Below are positions 6,642-13,830 of a stretch of DNA of 15,928 nucleotides, piece after piece (the stretch's first letter is position 1; the number at the start of each line of letters is the position of its first letter). Below the pieces are notes generated by a model. The model was given only the letters and a program-made list of their open reading frames with translations, was not told the DNA's origin and made no database searches. This stretch comes from DAOPKN01 sp035391225. GTDB taxonomy: Bacteria; Thermotogota; Thermotogae; MWEM01. A program made the translations under genes and the position numbers. Location: assembly GCA_035391225.1 (NCBI GenBank), contig DAOPKN010000045.1, forward strand, positions 1 to 15,928, written 5' to 3'.

Positions 6642-7610
6642 TTATTCTTTCACGCCTCCCACGGTCAACCCCGAGGTGAGGTACTTCTCCATGAGCATGA
6701 ACAGTACCACCACGGGAACCGCGGTGAGCACGGAGGCGGCCATCATCTTGGACCACACGGCGTGCTCGGAGTAGAACAGCTCGTTGAGCCCCACCGGAAG
6801 CGTGTAGGCGGTGGGGAAGGGGCGGATGAAGATCGAGGCGAACAGGTACTCGTTCCAGGCGATCATGAAGGAGTAGATGAACACCGTGATCAGCGCGGGC
6901 ATGGACAGCGGGATCACGATCTTCAGGATGGCCTGCGTTCGTGTGCAGCCGTCGATGATGGCCGCCTCCTCGATGGAATAGGGGATGGTGCGGAAGTAGT
7001 TGCCCAGCATGTACAGCGACACGGGCAACGTGTTGAGCACGTAGATGATGAACAGCACGACCACCGAGGAAAACGCCGTGCGCGTGAGCCCCATGCCCAC
7101 GAAGATCTGGTAGAGTGGAACGGCCAGCACCGCCCCCCCGAAGAGGTACACCACCAGGATGCTGCGCTGCAGGAAGGTGCGCCCCGGGTAGCGGATGCGG
7201 CTAAACGAGTAGGCGCCGAAGATGGCCAGTACCAAGCTGGTGAACGCGGCAATCCCCGCGAGCAGCAGGCTGTTGCGGAAGAAACGCAGGAACGGGAACT
7301 GCTCTTTCTTGCGGTCGCGCTCGATCTTGGCCAGCACCTGCTTTTGCTGTTCCTCGGGCATGTTCTTCACCAGCGTCAGCAGTTGCTTCTCCTCCTCGGA
7401 AAGCTCCTGGCGGATGGATTCCTTGAATCCCAGCAGCTGCGCGTACTGGTCGAGCGTGAATTTTTGGAAAAACCCTTCCTTGAAGGCATCGGTGTCGTAG
7501 CGGAAGGAAACGCTGATCATCCACGCGAAGGGGTAGAACACGAACAGCACCAGCGACACCACCAGCACGTAGAACACCACGGTGCGCAACGGGTTTCGTT
7601 TCTTCACCAT
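6642..7610 (-). CDS. ABC sugar transporter permease, MalG/UgpE type
   Basis: A 322-residue inner-membrane permease that would pair with the adjacent MalF-type subunit. The first membrane segment is at about 10-32, and the remaining five fall between about 112 and 312. The cytoplasmic EAA loop, which docks the ATPase, is EEAAIIDGCTRTQAILKIVIP. Residues ~62-104, in the extracytoplasmic loop after segment 1, form a charged, predicted helical insertion (KESIRQELSEEEKQLL and following) that makes the protein longer than the usual ~275-280. ATG 7610 overlaps the upstream permease stop by 7 bp, with AAGGTG upstream. No ABC ATPase gene is present in the cluster, so a shared ATPase encoded elsewhere is expected. 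Confidence 0.92.
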   Translation of the reverse strand: MVKKRNPLRTVVFYVLVVSLVLFVFYPFAWMISVSFRYDTDAFKEGFFQKFTLDQYAQLLGFKESIRQELSEEEKQLLTLVKNMPEEQQKQVLAKIERDRKKEQFPFLRFFRNSLLLAGIAAFTSLVLAIFGAYSFSRIRYPGRTFLQRSILVVYLFGGAVLAVPLYQIFVGMGLTRTAFSSVVVLFIIYVLNTLPVSLYMLGNYFRTIPYSIEEAAIIDGCTRTQAILKIVIPLSMPALITVFIYSFMIAWNEYLFASIFIRPFPTAYTLPVGLNELFYSEHAVWSKMMAASVLTAVPVVVLFMLMEKYLTSGLTVGGVKE

Positions 7611-8485
7611 TTTAACACCTTCTTCACGTACAGCGTGATCAGCCCCATCATCACCACGAACAGAAGCGTGGCGATGGATGCCGCCACCCCCTGCTGCGGC
7701 ACTCCGGTGAACGCCGTCTCGTAGATGTACACCGGCATGGTGCCCGCGAACTTGGACAGAAGGTACACCTCGTCGAACTTGTAGAAGTTCCAGATCCCCC
7801 GCAGTAATGCCACGGAGGCGATCACGAAGTACAACTCCGGCAGCGTGATGTTGGTAAACTGTTTCCAGCGCGTGGCGCCATCGATTTCCGCGGCCTCGTA
7901 CAGCACCGCGGGGATGGATTGCAGCGCGGACAGCAGCATCAGGTAAACGAAGGGGAAGTTGCGCCACACGTTGAAAAAGCTCACCACCAGGAAGGCGTTG
8001 TTGGGGTTGTTGATGATGTCCGTGCCCGAATCCATGATCCCCACCGAGGAAAGCGCTTGCACCAGCGGGCCGTCGATGGGCAAGAAGATGTAGCGCCAGG
8101 CGAACACGATGGAAATCAGCGGCGTGACGTAGGGAAGTAGCAGCAGTGCGCGCACCAGGTTGCGTCCCACGAAATTCCGGTTCATCATCACCGCCACGCC
8201 CAACCCCAACAGCAGGCTTCCGCCCACCGTGATGAGCGTGAAGGCCACGGTGATGCCAAACGAGCGCCAGAATTCCCCGTCGCTCAGGATCTTCCCGTAG
8301 TTGGAAAACCCCACGAAACGGTTGGGAACCTCGGGATTCAGCGAAACCTGGAAGAAACTCAAGTAGATGTTGTATACCACCGGGTACAGGATCAGCAGCG
8401 CGATGATGATCACCGTGGGGGCGATGAGCCTCCACCCGAAAATTGCCTCGCGCCGTTGTAGGGTTCCGGCCATCCACCTTGCCAT
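7604..8485 (-). CDS. ABC sugar transporter permease, MalF/UgpA type
   Basis: A 293-residue inner-membrane subunit with six predicted membrane segments, beginning LIAPTVIIIALLILYPVVYN. Its EAA loop is EAAEIDGATRWKQFTNITLP, which is close to consensus. I chose ATG 8485 because GGGGTGAAAG immediately precedes it; a TTG at 8500 in the same frame would lie upstream of that site. The gene follows the binding-protein gene after a strong hairpin with a T-run and overlaps the second permease by 7 bp. It forms the translocation pore for a carbohydrate delivered by the protein encoded at 8549-9835. Confidence 0.93.
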   Translation of the reverse strand: MARWMAGTLQRREAIFGWRLIAPTVIIIALLILYPVVYNIYLSFFQVSLNPEVPNRFVGFSNYGKILSDGEFWRSFGITVAFTLITVGGSLLLGLGVAVMMNRNFVGRNLVRALLLLPYVTPLISIVFAWRYIFLPIDGPLVQALSSVGIMDSGTDIINNPNNAFLVVSFFNVWRNFPFVYLMLLSALQSIPAVLYEAAEIDGATRWKQFTNITLPELYFVIASVALLRGIWNFYKFDEVYLLSKFAGTMPVYIYETAFTGVPQQGVAASIATLLFVVMMGLITLYVKKVLKW

Positions 8486-8502
8486 TCTTTCACCCCGCAA
8501 TC

Positions 8503-8536
8503 AAAAAAAGGGCCGGGTTCCTCACGGAGCCCGGCC
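8503..8536 (-). terminator. intrinsic terminator/attenuator inside the transporter operon
   Basis: Read on the minus strand, GGCCGGGCTCC and GGAACCCGGCC pair (one C/A mismatch) around a GTGA loop, followed by C and seven T (8503-8509). It sits 12 bp after the binding-protein stop codon and before the first permease. Such partial terminators are common after binding-protein genes and keep that subunit in excess over the membrane subunits. Confidence 0.88.
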
Positions 8537-8548
8537 GGTTCGTTGGAA

Positions 8549-9835
8549 TTACTCGAGTACTTTCTCCGCTTCCTTTTGCGCCCATTCGGCTGTTTGCTCG
8601 GGCGTCCAGTCGTTGGCAAACATGAAGTTGATGGCCTTTCCAATCACGAAGCTCCCGGAAATCTTGGCCATGGATGTGATGACTTGCCCCTCGTAGAAGT
8701 CGAAGCGTTCCACGTTGTTGAGCGCGGCGATGATTTCCTGGATCTTGTTTGCCCCGTAGCGGCGCAGCACGTTGTTGTCCAGGAAAGCCTCGTAGGCGGC
8801 GATGCTGCTGCGCGTGGGGTTCATGCCCCCGGGGGCCATGTGCAGCCAGTACACGTAGTTGTCGCCGTCCATCAGGAACTTGATGAACCTTTCGGCTGCG
8901 TCAGGGTTGTCGCTGGAAGCCAGGATGCTCATCGCAACCACTTGCCCGTAGGAGGTGGACCGAACGTTCATCATCTTGTTGGCAAAACCCGTGTTGACGA
9001 CCAACTGGGCGTCGAAGTTATCGATGCGCGAGCGTTGCACCTCTTCCACCGCGATATCATCCATGATGTAGGTGGAGTAGAACACCATCGCAGCTTCTTT
9101 CGCCAGGTAACCCTTCAGGGCGTCCAGCACCGTTGTGAAACCAGGCTTGGAATACTCGCCCAGTTCCTTGTAGAAACGGAACGTCTCGATCATTTCCGGG
9201 GTGTTGAAGGTCACGTTTCCATCCCCGTCGAAGGGGCGGGCACCGTTGGCCAACGCGATCTCGGTGAAGATCTGTTCCGCGAAGGCGTCCGCTTGCTTGG
9301 GAAGCACCAGGCCATACACGCCGTTGTCGGGATCATGCAACGTTTTGGCAGCTTCCAAGATGTTGTACCAACTCAGTGGAGCCCCCAGGTTGGCGTCTTC
9401 GAACCAGGCCTTGTTGTACCAAATCCCCTGCACCCAGGCGTGGAAGGGAATGCCGTAGTAGCCATCCGGGGCCTTGAGCAGCCTCTTGGCTCCCTCGTAC
9501 ACGTCACCGAAGTCGTTGATGATCTTGGCGTTGAGCGCGGTGTGCATCAGTCCCTCGCCACCCAAGAGCAGCATGGGCTCGATGCCCGCTTCCATCACGT
9601 CGGGAAGCGTTCCGGCCGTTTTTGCCGCGGTGATCTGCGTGAACAGGTCGTTCTCTTCCACGGGAATGACTTCCACTTCGATCCCGGTTGTTGCCTCGAA
9701 AATGGTGGTCAACGCGCGGATGCGTTGTTGGCGGTTGCTTTCCACTTCCGTAGTCCAAAAGGTAATTTTCTCTCCAAAGGCGAAGACACCCACCAGGAAC
9801 ACCAGCAAAGAAACAAGCAGCACTTTCTTCAACAT
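8549..9835 (-). CDS. ABC sugar-binding protein (family 1 extracellular solute-binding protein)
   Basis: A 428-residue exported protein that would capture a sugar or glycoside for the two downstream permeases. The signal peptide is the first ~21 residues (MLKKVLLVSLLVFLVGVFAFG), cleaved before EKITFWTTE; no lipobox cysteine is visible. The mature part follows the MalE/UgpB pattern: ITFWTTEVE, FEATTGIEVEVIPV, TAGTLPDVMEAG, GYYGIPFHAWVQGIWYNKAWFED and AAERFIKFLMDG. AAGGAGTG precedes ATG 9835. The regulator gene ends 50 bp upstream and is probably in the same transcript. The ligand cannot be read from the sequence; the downstream glycerate kinase and glycosyltransferase make a glycosylglycerate a reasonable candidate. 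Confidence 0.92.
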   Translation of the reverse strand: MLKKVLLVSLLVFLVGVFAFGEKITFWTTEVESNRQQRIRALTTIFEATTGIEVEVIPVEENDLFTQITAAKTAGTLPDVMEAGIEPMLLLGGEGLMHTALNAKIINDFGDVYEGAKRLLKAPDGYYGIPFHAWVQGIWYNKAWFEDANLGAPLSWYNILEAAKTLHDPDNGVYGLVLPKQADAFAEQIFTEIALANGARPFDGDGNVTFNTPEMIETFRFYKELGEYSKPGFTTVLDALKGYLAKEAAMVFYSTYIMDDIAVEEVQRSRIDNFDAQLVVNTGFANKMMNVRSTSYGQVVAMSILASSDNPDAAERFIKFLMDGDNYVYWLHMAPGGMNPTRSSIAAYEAFLDNNVLRRYGANKIQEIIAALNNVERFDFYEGQVITSMAKISGSFVIGKAINFMFANDWTPEQTAEWAQKEAEKVLE

Positions 9836-9885
9836 CCAATCACTCCTTTTGTATGCAAGATTCCCCCAGGATCGGGAAATTGGGG

Positions 9886-10725
9886 TTAAAAACGCTTGGG
9901 TTTGAGCACGTCGTTTACGCGGTCCAGGTTGTTGGCCACGCGACGGTGCTTCCATTCCATGGTGCTGAAAACCATGTCCAGCACCGCCATCTGCGAGGCG
10001 CGCGCGGCAAAGGACGCCAACCCGGTTTCGAAACCCGCCGGGATGGTGTACAACACGAGGTCGGCGTTTTGCGCAAGCGGGGAGTTTTGCCCCCCGGTGA
10101 TGGCGATGGTTTTCGAACCGGCGTCGCGCGCGAGCTGCACCGATTTCACCGTGTCTTTGATGGTTCCGGAAATGGAGACCCCCACCACCACGTCTTCCGG
10201 GAAACCGTTGGCGGCGACCATGGCCTGCATGTGCGGGTCGTTGTAGGAGCTGGAGATGAACCCCATGCGGCTGAGCAGGTTGGCTCCCAGCAACGCAGTG
10301 GCACCGGAGGCACCCACGCCGAAAAAGAGGATACGGCGCGCGGAAAGGAACCAGTCTGCCGCTTTTTCAATATCCGAAGGGCGCACCAGTTGCTGCAGCT
10401 GTCGGAAAGAATCCATCCCCTGGCTCACCAGGTTGGCAATCAGTTCCTCCACACCGGTTGCATCCGGCGGAACCATGTTTTGGCTTTCGGCAACCGAAAG
10501 CTCTCGCACCAACGAGATTTTGAAATTCTTGAAATTGTCGAACCCCAACCTGCGCACGAAGCGCGAAACGGTGGCCTCGCTGCACCCGGCATTTTCCGCG
10601 AAGTCCGAAATGGAAAAATGAATCACGTCGTCGGCGCGGTCCACCAGGTAGGTTGCTACTTTCTTCTCAGCAGGATTGAACGTGGGAAACAAGCCTTGCA
10701 CTTTCAAGATTAGCTGCGGAACCAT
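9886..10725 (-). CDS. RpiR-family transcriptional regulator (HTH + SIS)
   Basis: A 279-residue DNA-binding regulator. The N-terminal HTH_6 domain (about 1-77) contains ISDFAENAGCSEATVSRFVR (residues 39-58) followed by RLGFDNFKNFK. The SIS sugar-isomerase-like domain (about 115-260) includes ARRILFFGVGASG, VGVSISGTIKDTV and TIAITGGQNSPLAQNADL, which bind a phosphosugar effector. I chose ATG 10725 after GGTGAT; an extension to 10881 would translate the operator repeats and the promoter and is implausible. It is the first gene of the leftward cluster and lies just below a consensus promoter whose start region carries tandem palindromes, so autoregulation and control of the transporter genes are likely. 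Confidence 0.92.
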   Translation of the reverse strand: MVPQLILKVQGLFPTFNPAEKKVATYLVDRADDVIHFSISDFAENAGCSEATVSRFVRRLGFDNFKNFKISLVRELSVAESQNMVPPDATGVEELIANLVSQGMDSFRQLQQLVRPSDIEKAADWFLSARRILFFGVGASGATALLGANLLSRMGFISSSYNDPHMQAMVAANGFPEDVVVGVSISGTIKDTVKSVQLARDAGSKTIAITGGQNSPLAQNADLVLYTIPAGFETGLASFAARASQMAVLDMVFSTMEWKHRRVANNLDRVNDVLKPKRF

Positions 10726-10738
10726 GTCATCACCAAAA

Positions 10739-10783
10739 TTTCTTTCATGAAAATTTCTTTCAAAAAACTTCTTTTCATGAAAA
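10739..10783. promoter_or_regulatory. three tandem 15-bp palindromic units, probable RpiR operator
   Basis: Units begin at 10739, 10754 and 10769, each a variant of TTTCTTTCATGAAAA. The outer two contain perfect palindromes: TTTCATGAAA at 10743-10752 and TTTTCATGAAAA at 10772-10783. Their centres are 30 bp apart, about three helical turns. The middle unit is degenerate (TTTCTTTCAAAAAAC). The array spans the predicted transcription start and early leader of the regulator gene, where a bound repressor would block RNA polymerase. The TTTC...GAAA form fits RpiR-family operators in general; binding by this regulator is inference. Confidence 0.72.
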
Positions 10784-10811
10784 TTATACCCGGAAAGTTC
10801 CCCGCTGTCAA
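10783..10811 (-). promoter_or_regulatory. consensus sigma-70 promoter of the leftward regulator/transporter cluster
   Basis: On the minus strand, TTGACA (10806-10811) and TATAAT (10783-10788) are separated by exactly 17 bp (10789-10805), a full match to the housekeeping consensus. Transcription should start near 10776, about 50 bases before the regulator ATG at 10725. The tandem palindromes begin at the -10 box and continue downstream. A promoter this strong normally needs tight repression. Confidence 0.88.
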
Positions 10812-10826
10812 CCCCCTCCCCATGTG

Positions 10827-10835
10827 TGGTACAAT
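10827..10835 (+). promoter_or_regulatory. extended -10 promoter for the PHP phosphoesterase gene
   Basis: TGGTACAAT combines a TG extension (10827-10828) with TACAAT (10830-10835) and lies 33 bases before ATG 10869. No convincing -35 is present; the zone where it would lie is occupied by the -35 of the divergent promoter, so the two polymerases may compete. Confidence 0.5.
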
Positions 10836-10868
10836 TTTTGGTGGAAAAAAAACCAAGGGAGGCTTCCC

Positions 10869-12668
10869 ATGAAAAAAACAAAAGGCATCTTCGTGTTCCT
10901 CTTCCTGTTTTCCCTTGCTGGCTGCTTGCTGGCGGGCACTTTCTTTGGAAACCTGCATGCGCATACCGGCTTTTCCGATGGCGTGGAAACCCCGGATGTC
11001 GCCTTTTCCTACGCCCAAAACGTGGCGGGACTTGACATGCAGGCCATCACCGATCATGCCTACTACTTCCCCTTCCCCATGGCAGACGGAACTCCCCGCT
11101 TTGAAACCACGATCGAGATGGCTCGGCAAGCCACCGTGGAAGGAAAATTCCTGGCCATCGCGGGCTTCGAATGGACGGGCACCGGCCCCGGACACATCGT
11201 GGTGTACGACACGGGGGAAAACTGGTTGGATCGCAACCGTTCCGACCTACCGCAGTTTTACCAGTGGCTCGTGGACCAGGAAGGCATCGGTTGTTTCGCC
11301 CATCCGGGAACCATGTTCGGCGATTTCAACGCCTTCGCCTACGACCCACTTGTGGACACGGTGATGCAGCTGGTGGAAGTGGGCAACGGCAGCGTGGCGA
11401 CCAACGATTCCATCACCCCGGAATACCTTTCTTACCTGCGAATGGCCCTCTCGAAGGGATGGCACGTGGGCGTGATGGCCAACCAAGACAACCACAAGGC
11501 CCACTGGGGCACCGTGAACGAAGCCCGAACCGCCCTTTTCCTGCCGGAGTTGACCACCGATGCCTTCTACCATGCGCTTCGTTCCCGCCACACCTATGCC
11601 AGCGAAGATGCCAACGCGTTGCTTTCGCTGCAGGTGCAAACCCCCGATGGGCAGGTTGCCCAAGTGGGCGACATCCTGTACGATACGCCGATGGCCACCC
11701 TTAACCTCTCCGTGAGCGACCCGGATGACCCCTTGGCAATGGCAACGATGTACACGCGCTGGGAATCACGCCCGCTTCTTCTTTCCGGAGATTCGGCGGA
11801 GTGGCAGATCCCCTTTTCTGCGGAATCGGGGTACGAGTGGGTGTTCTTCCACCTGGTGCAGGCAGACGGCAACGAGATCATCAGTTCCCCCGTGTGGTTC
11901 CAGGATTCCGCGCAAGCCTACGCGCACGAAATCCGCACCATTCCGGTGGATGTGGTGCTATCCCGCCCCTTCGAGGTTTCCTTCAACCTGGTGAACCAGT
12001 CCACGGCAACGCAAACCTTGGCGGTCAGTTTGCGCGATCCGGGTACCGGGGAAGAACTTGCTTCGGCAAACGCGCTGCGTGCTCCCCTATCCGATGGTAC
12101 TGTTCGCATTCCCCTTTCCTCAGCACCCCGAAGCGTGCAGATGTGGATCAACGACCGCTTCTTCCAATCCATCACCTTACCCGCGGTGGATTTCCGCGCC
12201 GCACTGGATACCACGCACGAAAACCTGTTCGAAAAGGAACTGCTTCCGCTGGTTAGCGCACTGCAGCAGTCCGGTGGTGGCGTGTCCTCCATCATGGGAC
12301 TGATGACCCGTAGCAAGTTGTCTGGGTTCGACCTTTTCCTCCTTCCCATGCCTCCCGCGAATGCCATGATGCAAAAGTTCACGGTGTTCAAGGACAGGGA
12401 AATCACATGGCTTTCGGGGTATGCCGAGGAAGGGGCTTCGTTCGTGGTGGTACTACCCGAAGTGGAAAGCAGCCCGCAAACCATCGCCTCGTTCAACACC
12501 CTTCTCGCGCAACTGGGCACAACGGCAAGGATTGGGGAGGGAAGCCCCGAAGGCCGAGAGGATGGCGGTTCCTACGACCTCTCCGGCGGAGGAACCCTTT
12601 GGATCCTCGAATGGGCGCAGGCAACGGGGCAAAAAGCCCTTCCCCCATCCTTCGGGGAAGGTTTTTAG
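10869..12668 (+). CDS. exported PHP-domain metal-dependent phosphoesterase (CehA/McbA-like)
   Basis: A 599-residue protein starting MKKTKG at ATG 10869, after AGGGAGG (10856-10862). The signal ends in a lipobox, L-A-G-C19, so it is probably a lipoprotein. A PHP domain follows immediately: H30-A-H32...D37, ITD62-H63, E101, GH109, FAH145-PG and D207-N-H209 supply the multi-metal site. The family hydrolyses phosphoesters or related bonds; the substrate is unknown. From about 290 to 440 the chain looks like beta-sandwich material. From about 465 to 570 (FDLFLLPMPPANAMM, LSGYAEEGASFVVVLPE, NTLLAQLG) it recalls the GldG/IFT52-type Rossmann-like domain, a tentative assignment. It is divergent from the regulator gene and could act outside the cell on a substrate for the transporter, but shared control is not shown. 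Confidence 0.85.
   Translation: MKKTKGIFVFLFLFSLAGCLLAGTFFGNLHAHTGFSDGVETPDVAFSYAQNVAGLDMQAITDHAYYFPFPMADGTPRFETTIEMARQATVEGKFLAIAGFEWTGTGPGHIVVYDTGENWLDRNRSDLPQFYQWLVDQEGIGCFAHPGTMFGDFNAFAYDPLVDTVMQLVEVGNGSVATNDSITPEYLSYLRMALSKGWHVGVMANQDNHKAHWGTVNEARTALFLPELTTDAFYHALRSRHTYASEDANALLSLQVQTPDGQVAQVGDILYDTPMATLNLSVSDPDDPLAMATMYTRWESRPLLLSGDSAEWQIPFSAESGYEWVFFHLVQADGNEIISSPVWFQDSAQAYAHEIRTIPVDVVLSRPFEVSFNLVNQSTATQTLAVSLRDPGTGEELASANALRAPLSDGTVRIPLSSAPRSVQMWINDRFFQSITLPAVDFRAALDTTHENLFEKELLPLVSALQQSGGGVSSIMGLMTRSKLSGFDLFLLPMPPANAMMQKFTVFKDREITWLSGYAEEGASFVVVLPEVESSPQTIASFNTLLAQLGTTARIGEGSPEGREDGGSYDLSGGGTLWILEWAQATGQKALPPSFGEGF
12638..12666 (+). terminator. intrinsic terminator overlapping the PHP gene stop
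   Basis: CCTTCCCC (12638-12645) pairs perfectly with GGGGAAGG (12654-12661) around an 8-base loop and runs straight into TTTTT (12662-12666). The hairpin encodes the last residues of the phosphoesterase and ends at its TAG codon, so it separates this gene from the B12-protein/kinase pair. Confidence 0.85.
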
Positions 12669-12695
12669 CCTTTCACACGTCTTTTTTCGAAATGT

Positions 12696-12756
12696 GCTCC
12701 ATTCGCGCGTGCGGTTCCCCACGAATGGGGAGTTTCCCAACCTTTCCTCGAGGAGG
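12696..12756 (+). promoter_or_regulatory. structured leader of the B12-protein/kinase operon
   Basis: CCATTCG (12699-12705) pairs with CGAATGG (12722-12728) around 16 bases, and CTC/GAG can extend the stem with a bulge. Farther down, the 10-bp palindrome TCCTCGAGGA (12745-12754) includes most of the AGGAGG ribosome site (12751-12756). I see no B12-box or other cobalamin riboswitch hallmark, and no strong promoter in 12669-12765. The role is unproven. Confidence 0.35.
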
Positions 12757-12765
12757 CGAGTCACT

Positions 12766-13830
12766 ATGGAACCCATTTCCGGATCGATTTCCGATTGGAT
12801 CGAAGAGAACAAGGAACGTTTGGCCCAGCAAATCTTGGAGGTTCAGTACCGTTGGCAGCCTGAATTGAAGGCACAGTTTGGGCCAAAGGGAATGCAAAAA
12901 TCCCTTTCCGACATGCTGTACACGCTGAAGATGATGGGAGATGCACTGCACTTCCATTACCCATCGCTATTCGAAGATTACATCCAGTGGCTTTCGGAAG
13001 TATTGGCTGCCCACGGGCTGGAAAAGAAAATCATGGAAAAAAACTTGCAAGCCACTCGCCAAGTGATCGGGGAAACCTTCCCCGAAAACTGGAAGGAAGA
13101 AGCCGTGCTTCTTTTGGAGAAGGCGGGCAAACGCCTGGTTTCTCGCACGGTGCTCACGGATGGGTGGCCCTCGCCGGTCAACCCGCTGGCCCCCATCGCG
13201 CGGGAGTACTTGGAGGCGCTGCTGCACACCGATCGCCAGAAGGCGCTGCGCTTGGTGCAGAAAACCGTGGAACAGGGAACGTCCATCCGTGACATCTACT
13301 TGCACGTTTTCCAGGAATCACTGGTGCAGGTGGGAAAGTTGTGGCAGTCCAACCAGGTGAGCGTGGCAAGGGAGCATTTCGTGACCGCCGCAACCCAAAC
13401 CATCATGGGTTCGCTGTATCCCGCAATTTTCCAATCCAACAAGAACGGCAAAAAAGTGTTGTGCACTGCTGCTTCCAGCGAGCTCCATGAAGTAGGGATT
13501 CGAATGGTGGCGGATTTCTTTGAAATGGAGGGATGGGACAGCATGTTCCTGGGGGCAAACACCCCCCTTCCCTCCATCCTGCAAACCCTCGAGGAATTCC
13601 AGCCGGACTTGGTCGCCATTTCCGCCACGCTGAGCTACCACTTGCAGTACGTGGAACAAATCTTGAAGCAACTCCAGCAAAAACCCGTTTCCGGGTTGAA
13701 GATCCTCGTGGGAGGACTGGCATTCAACCAGGCACCGGAACTCTGGAAGGATTTGGGGGCGGATGCGTGGGCCCCGAACGCCCTGGAAGCTCTTCACGTC
13801 GGCAACCGCCTCGTAGGTCTTTGGGCATGA
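12766..13830 (+). CDS. cobalamin-binding sensor protein with the B12-photoreceptor W-x9-EH signature
   Basis: A 354-residue soluble protein. Residues 1-~145 form a helical N-terminal region (LFEDYIQWLSEVLAAHGL is typical of domains preceding B12 modules). Residues ~150-230 form the four-helix cap of MetH-type B12 modules and contain W193, nine residues, then E203-H204, as in CarH/LitR photoreceptors. Residues ~230-350 form the B12-binding Rossmann domain: E239-x-H241-x-x-G244, with H241 the expected lower ligand and Glu in place of the Asp of methyltransferases, then AISATLS and LVGGLAF. There is no MerR-type DNA-binding domain and no catalytic domain. AGGAGG precedes ATG 12766, and the stop overlaps the kinase start by 4 bp. 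I infer a light- or cobalamin-sensing partner of that kinase. Confidence 0.88.
   Translation: MEPISGSISDWIEENKERLAQQILEVQYRWQPELKAQFGPKGMQKSLSDMLYTLKMMGDALHFHYPSLFEDYIQWLSEVLAAHGLEKKIMEKNLQATRQVIGETFPENWKEEAVLLLEKAGKRLVSRTVLTDGWPSPVNPLAPIAREYLEALLHTDRQKALRLVQKTVEQGTSIRDIYLHVFQESLVQVGKLWQSNQVSVAREHFVTAATQTIMGSLYPAIFQSNKNGKKVLCTAASSELHEVGIRMVADFFEMEGWDSMFLGANTPLPSILQTLEEFQPDLVAISATLSYHLQYVEQILKQLQQKPVSGLKILVGGLAFNQAPELWKDLGADAWAPNALEALHVGNRLVGLWA

Noticed and set aside
6489..7724. 411-codon plus-strand open frame opposite the permease and glycosyltransferase genes
   Set aside because: Its composition is extremely His/Glu/Arg-rich with no domain pattern, and it spans two well-supported genes on the other strand.
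8486..8500. TTG start at 8500 for the MalF-type permease
   Set aside because: The Shine-Dalgarno-like GGGGTGAAAG falls between this TTG and the ATG at 8485, so the ATG is preferred.
8543..9889. 448-codon plus-strand open frame opposite the binding-protein gene
   Set aside because: It mirrors almost exactly the solute-binding-protein gene, which has a signal peptide, family motifs and a Shine-Dalgarno site.
10726..10881. N-terminal extension of the RpiR-type regulator to an upstream ATG
   Set aside because: It would translate the promoter and tandem operator units; the HTH domain begins right after the ATG at 10725, which has a ribosome site.
12669..12765. Cobalamin riboswitch ahead of the B12-protein gene
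   Set aside because: The 97-base gap is too short for the usual cobalamin aptamer and I see no B12-box.
13533..13826. N-terminal extension of the histidine kinase frame
   Set aside because: It runs inside the B12-binding domain gene in another frame; the ATGA start at 13827 gives a complete PAS-kinase.
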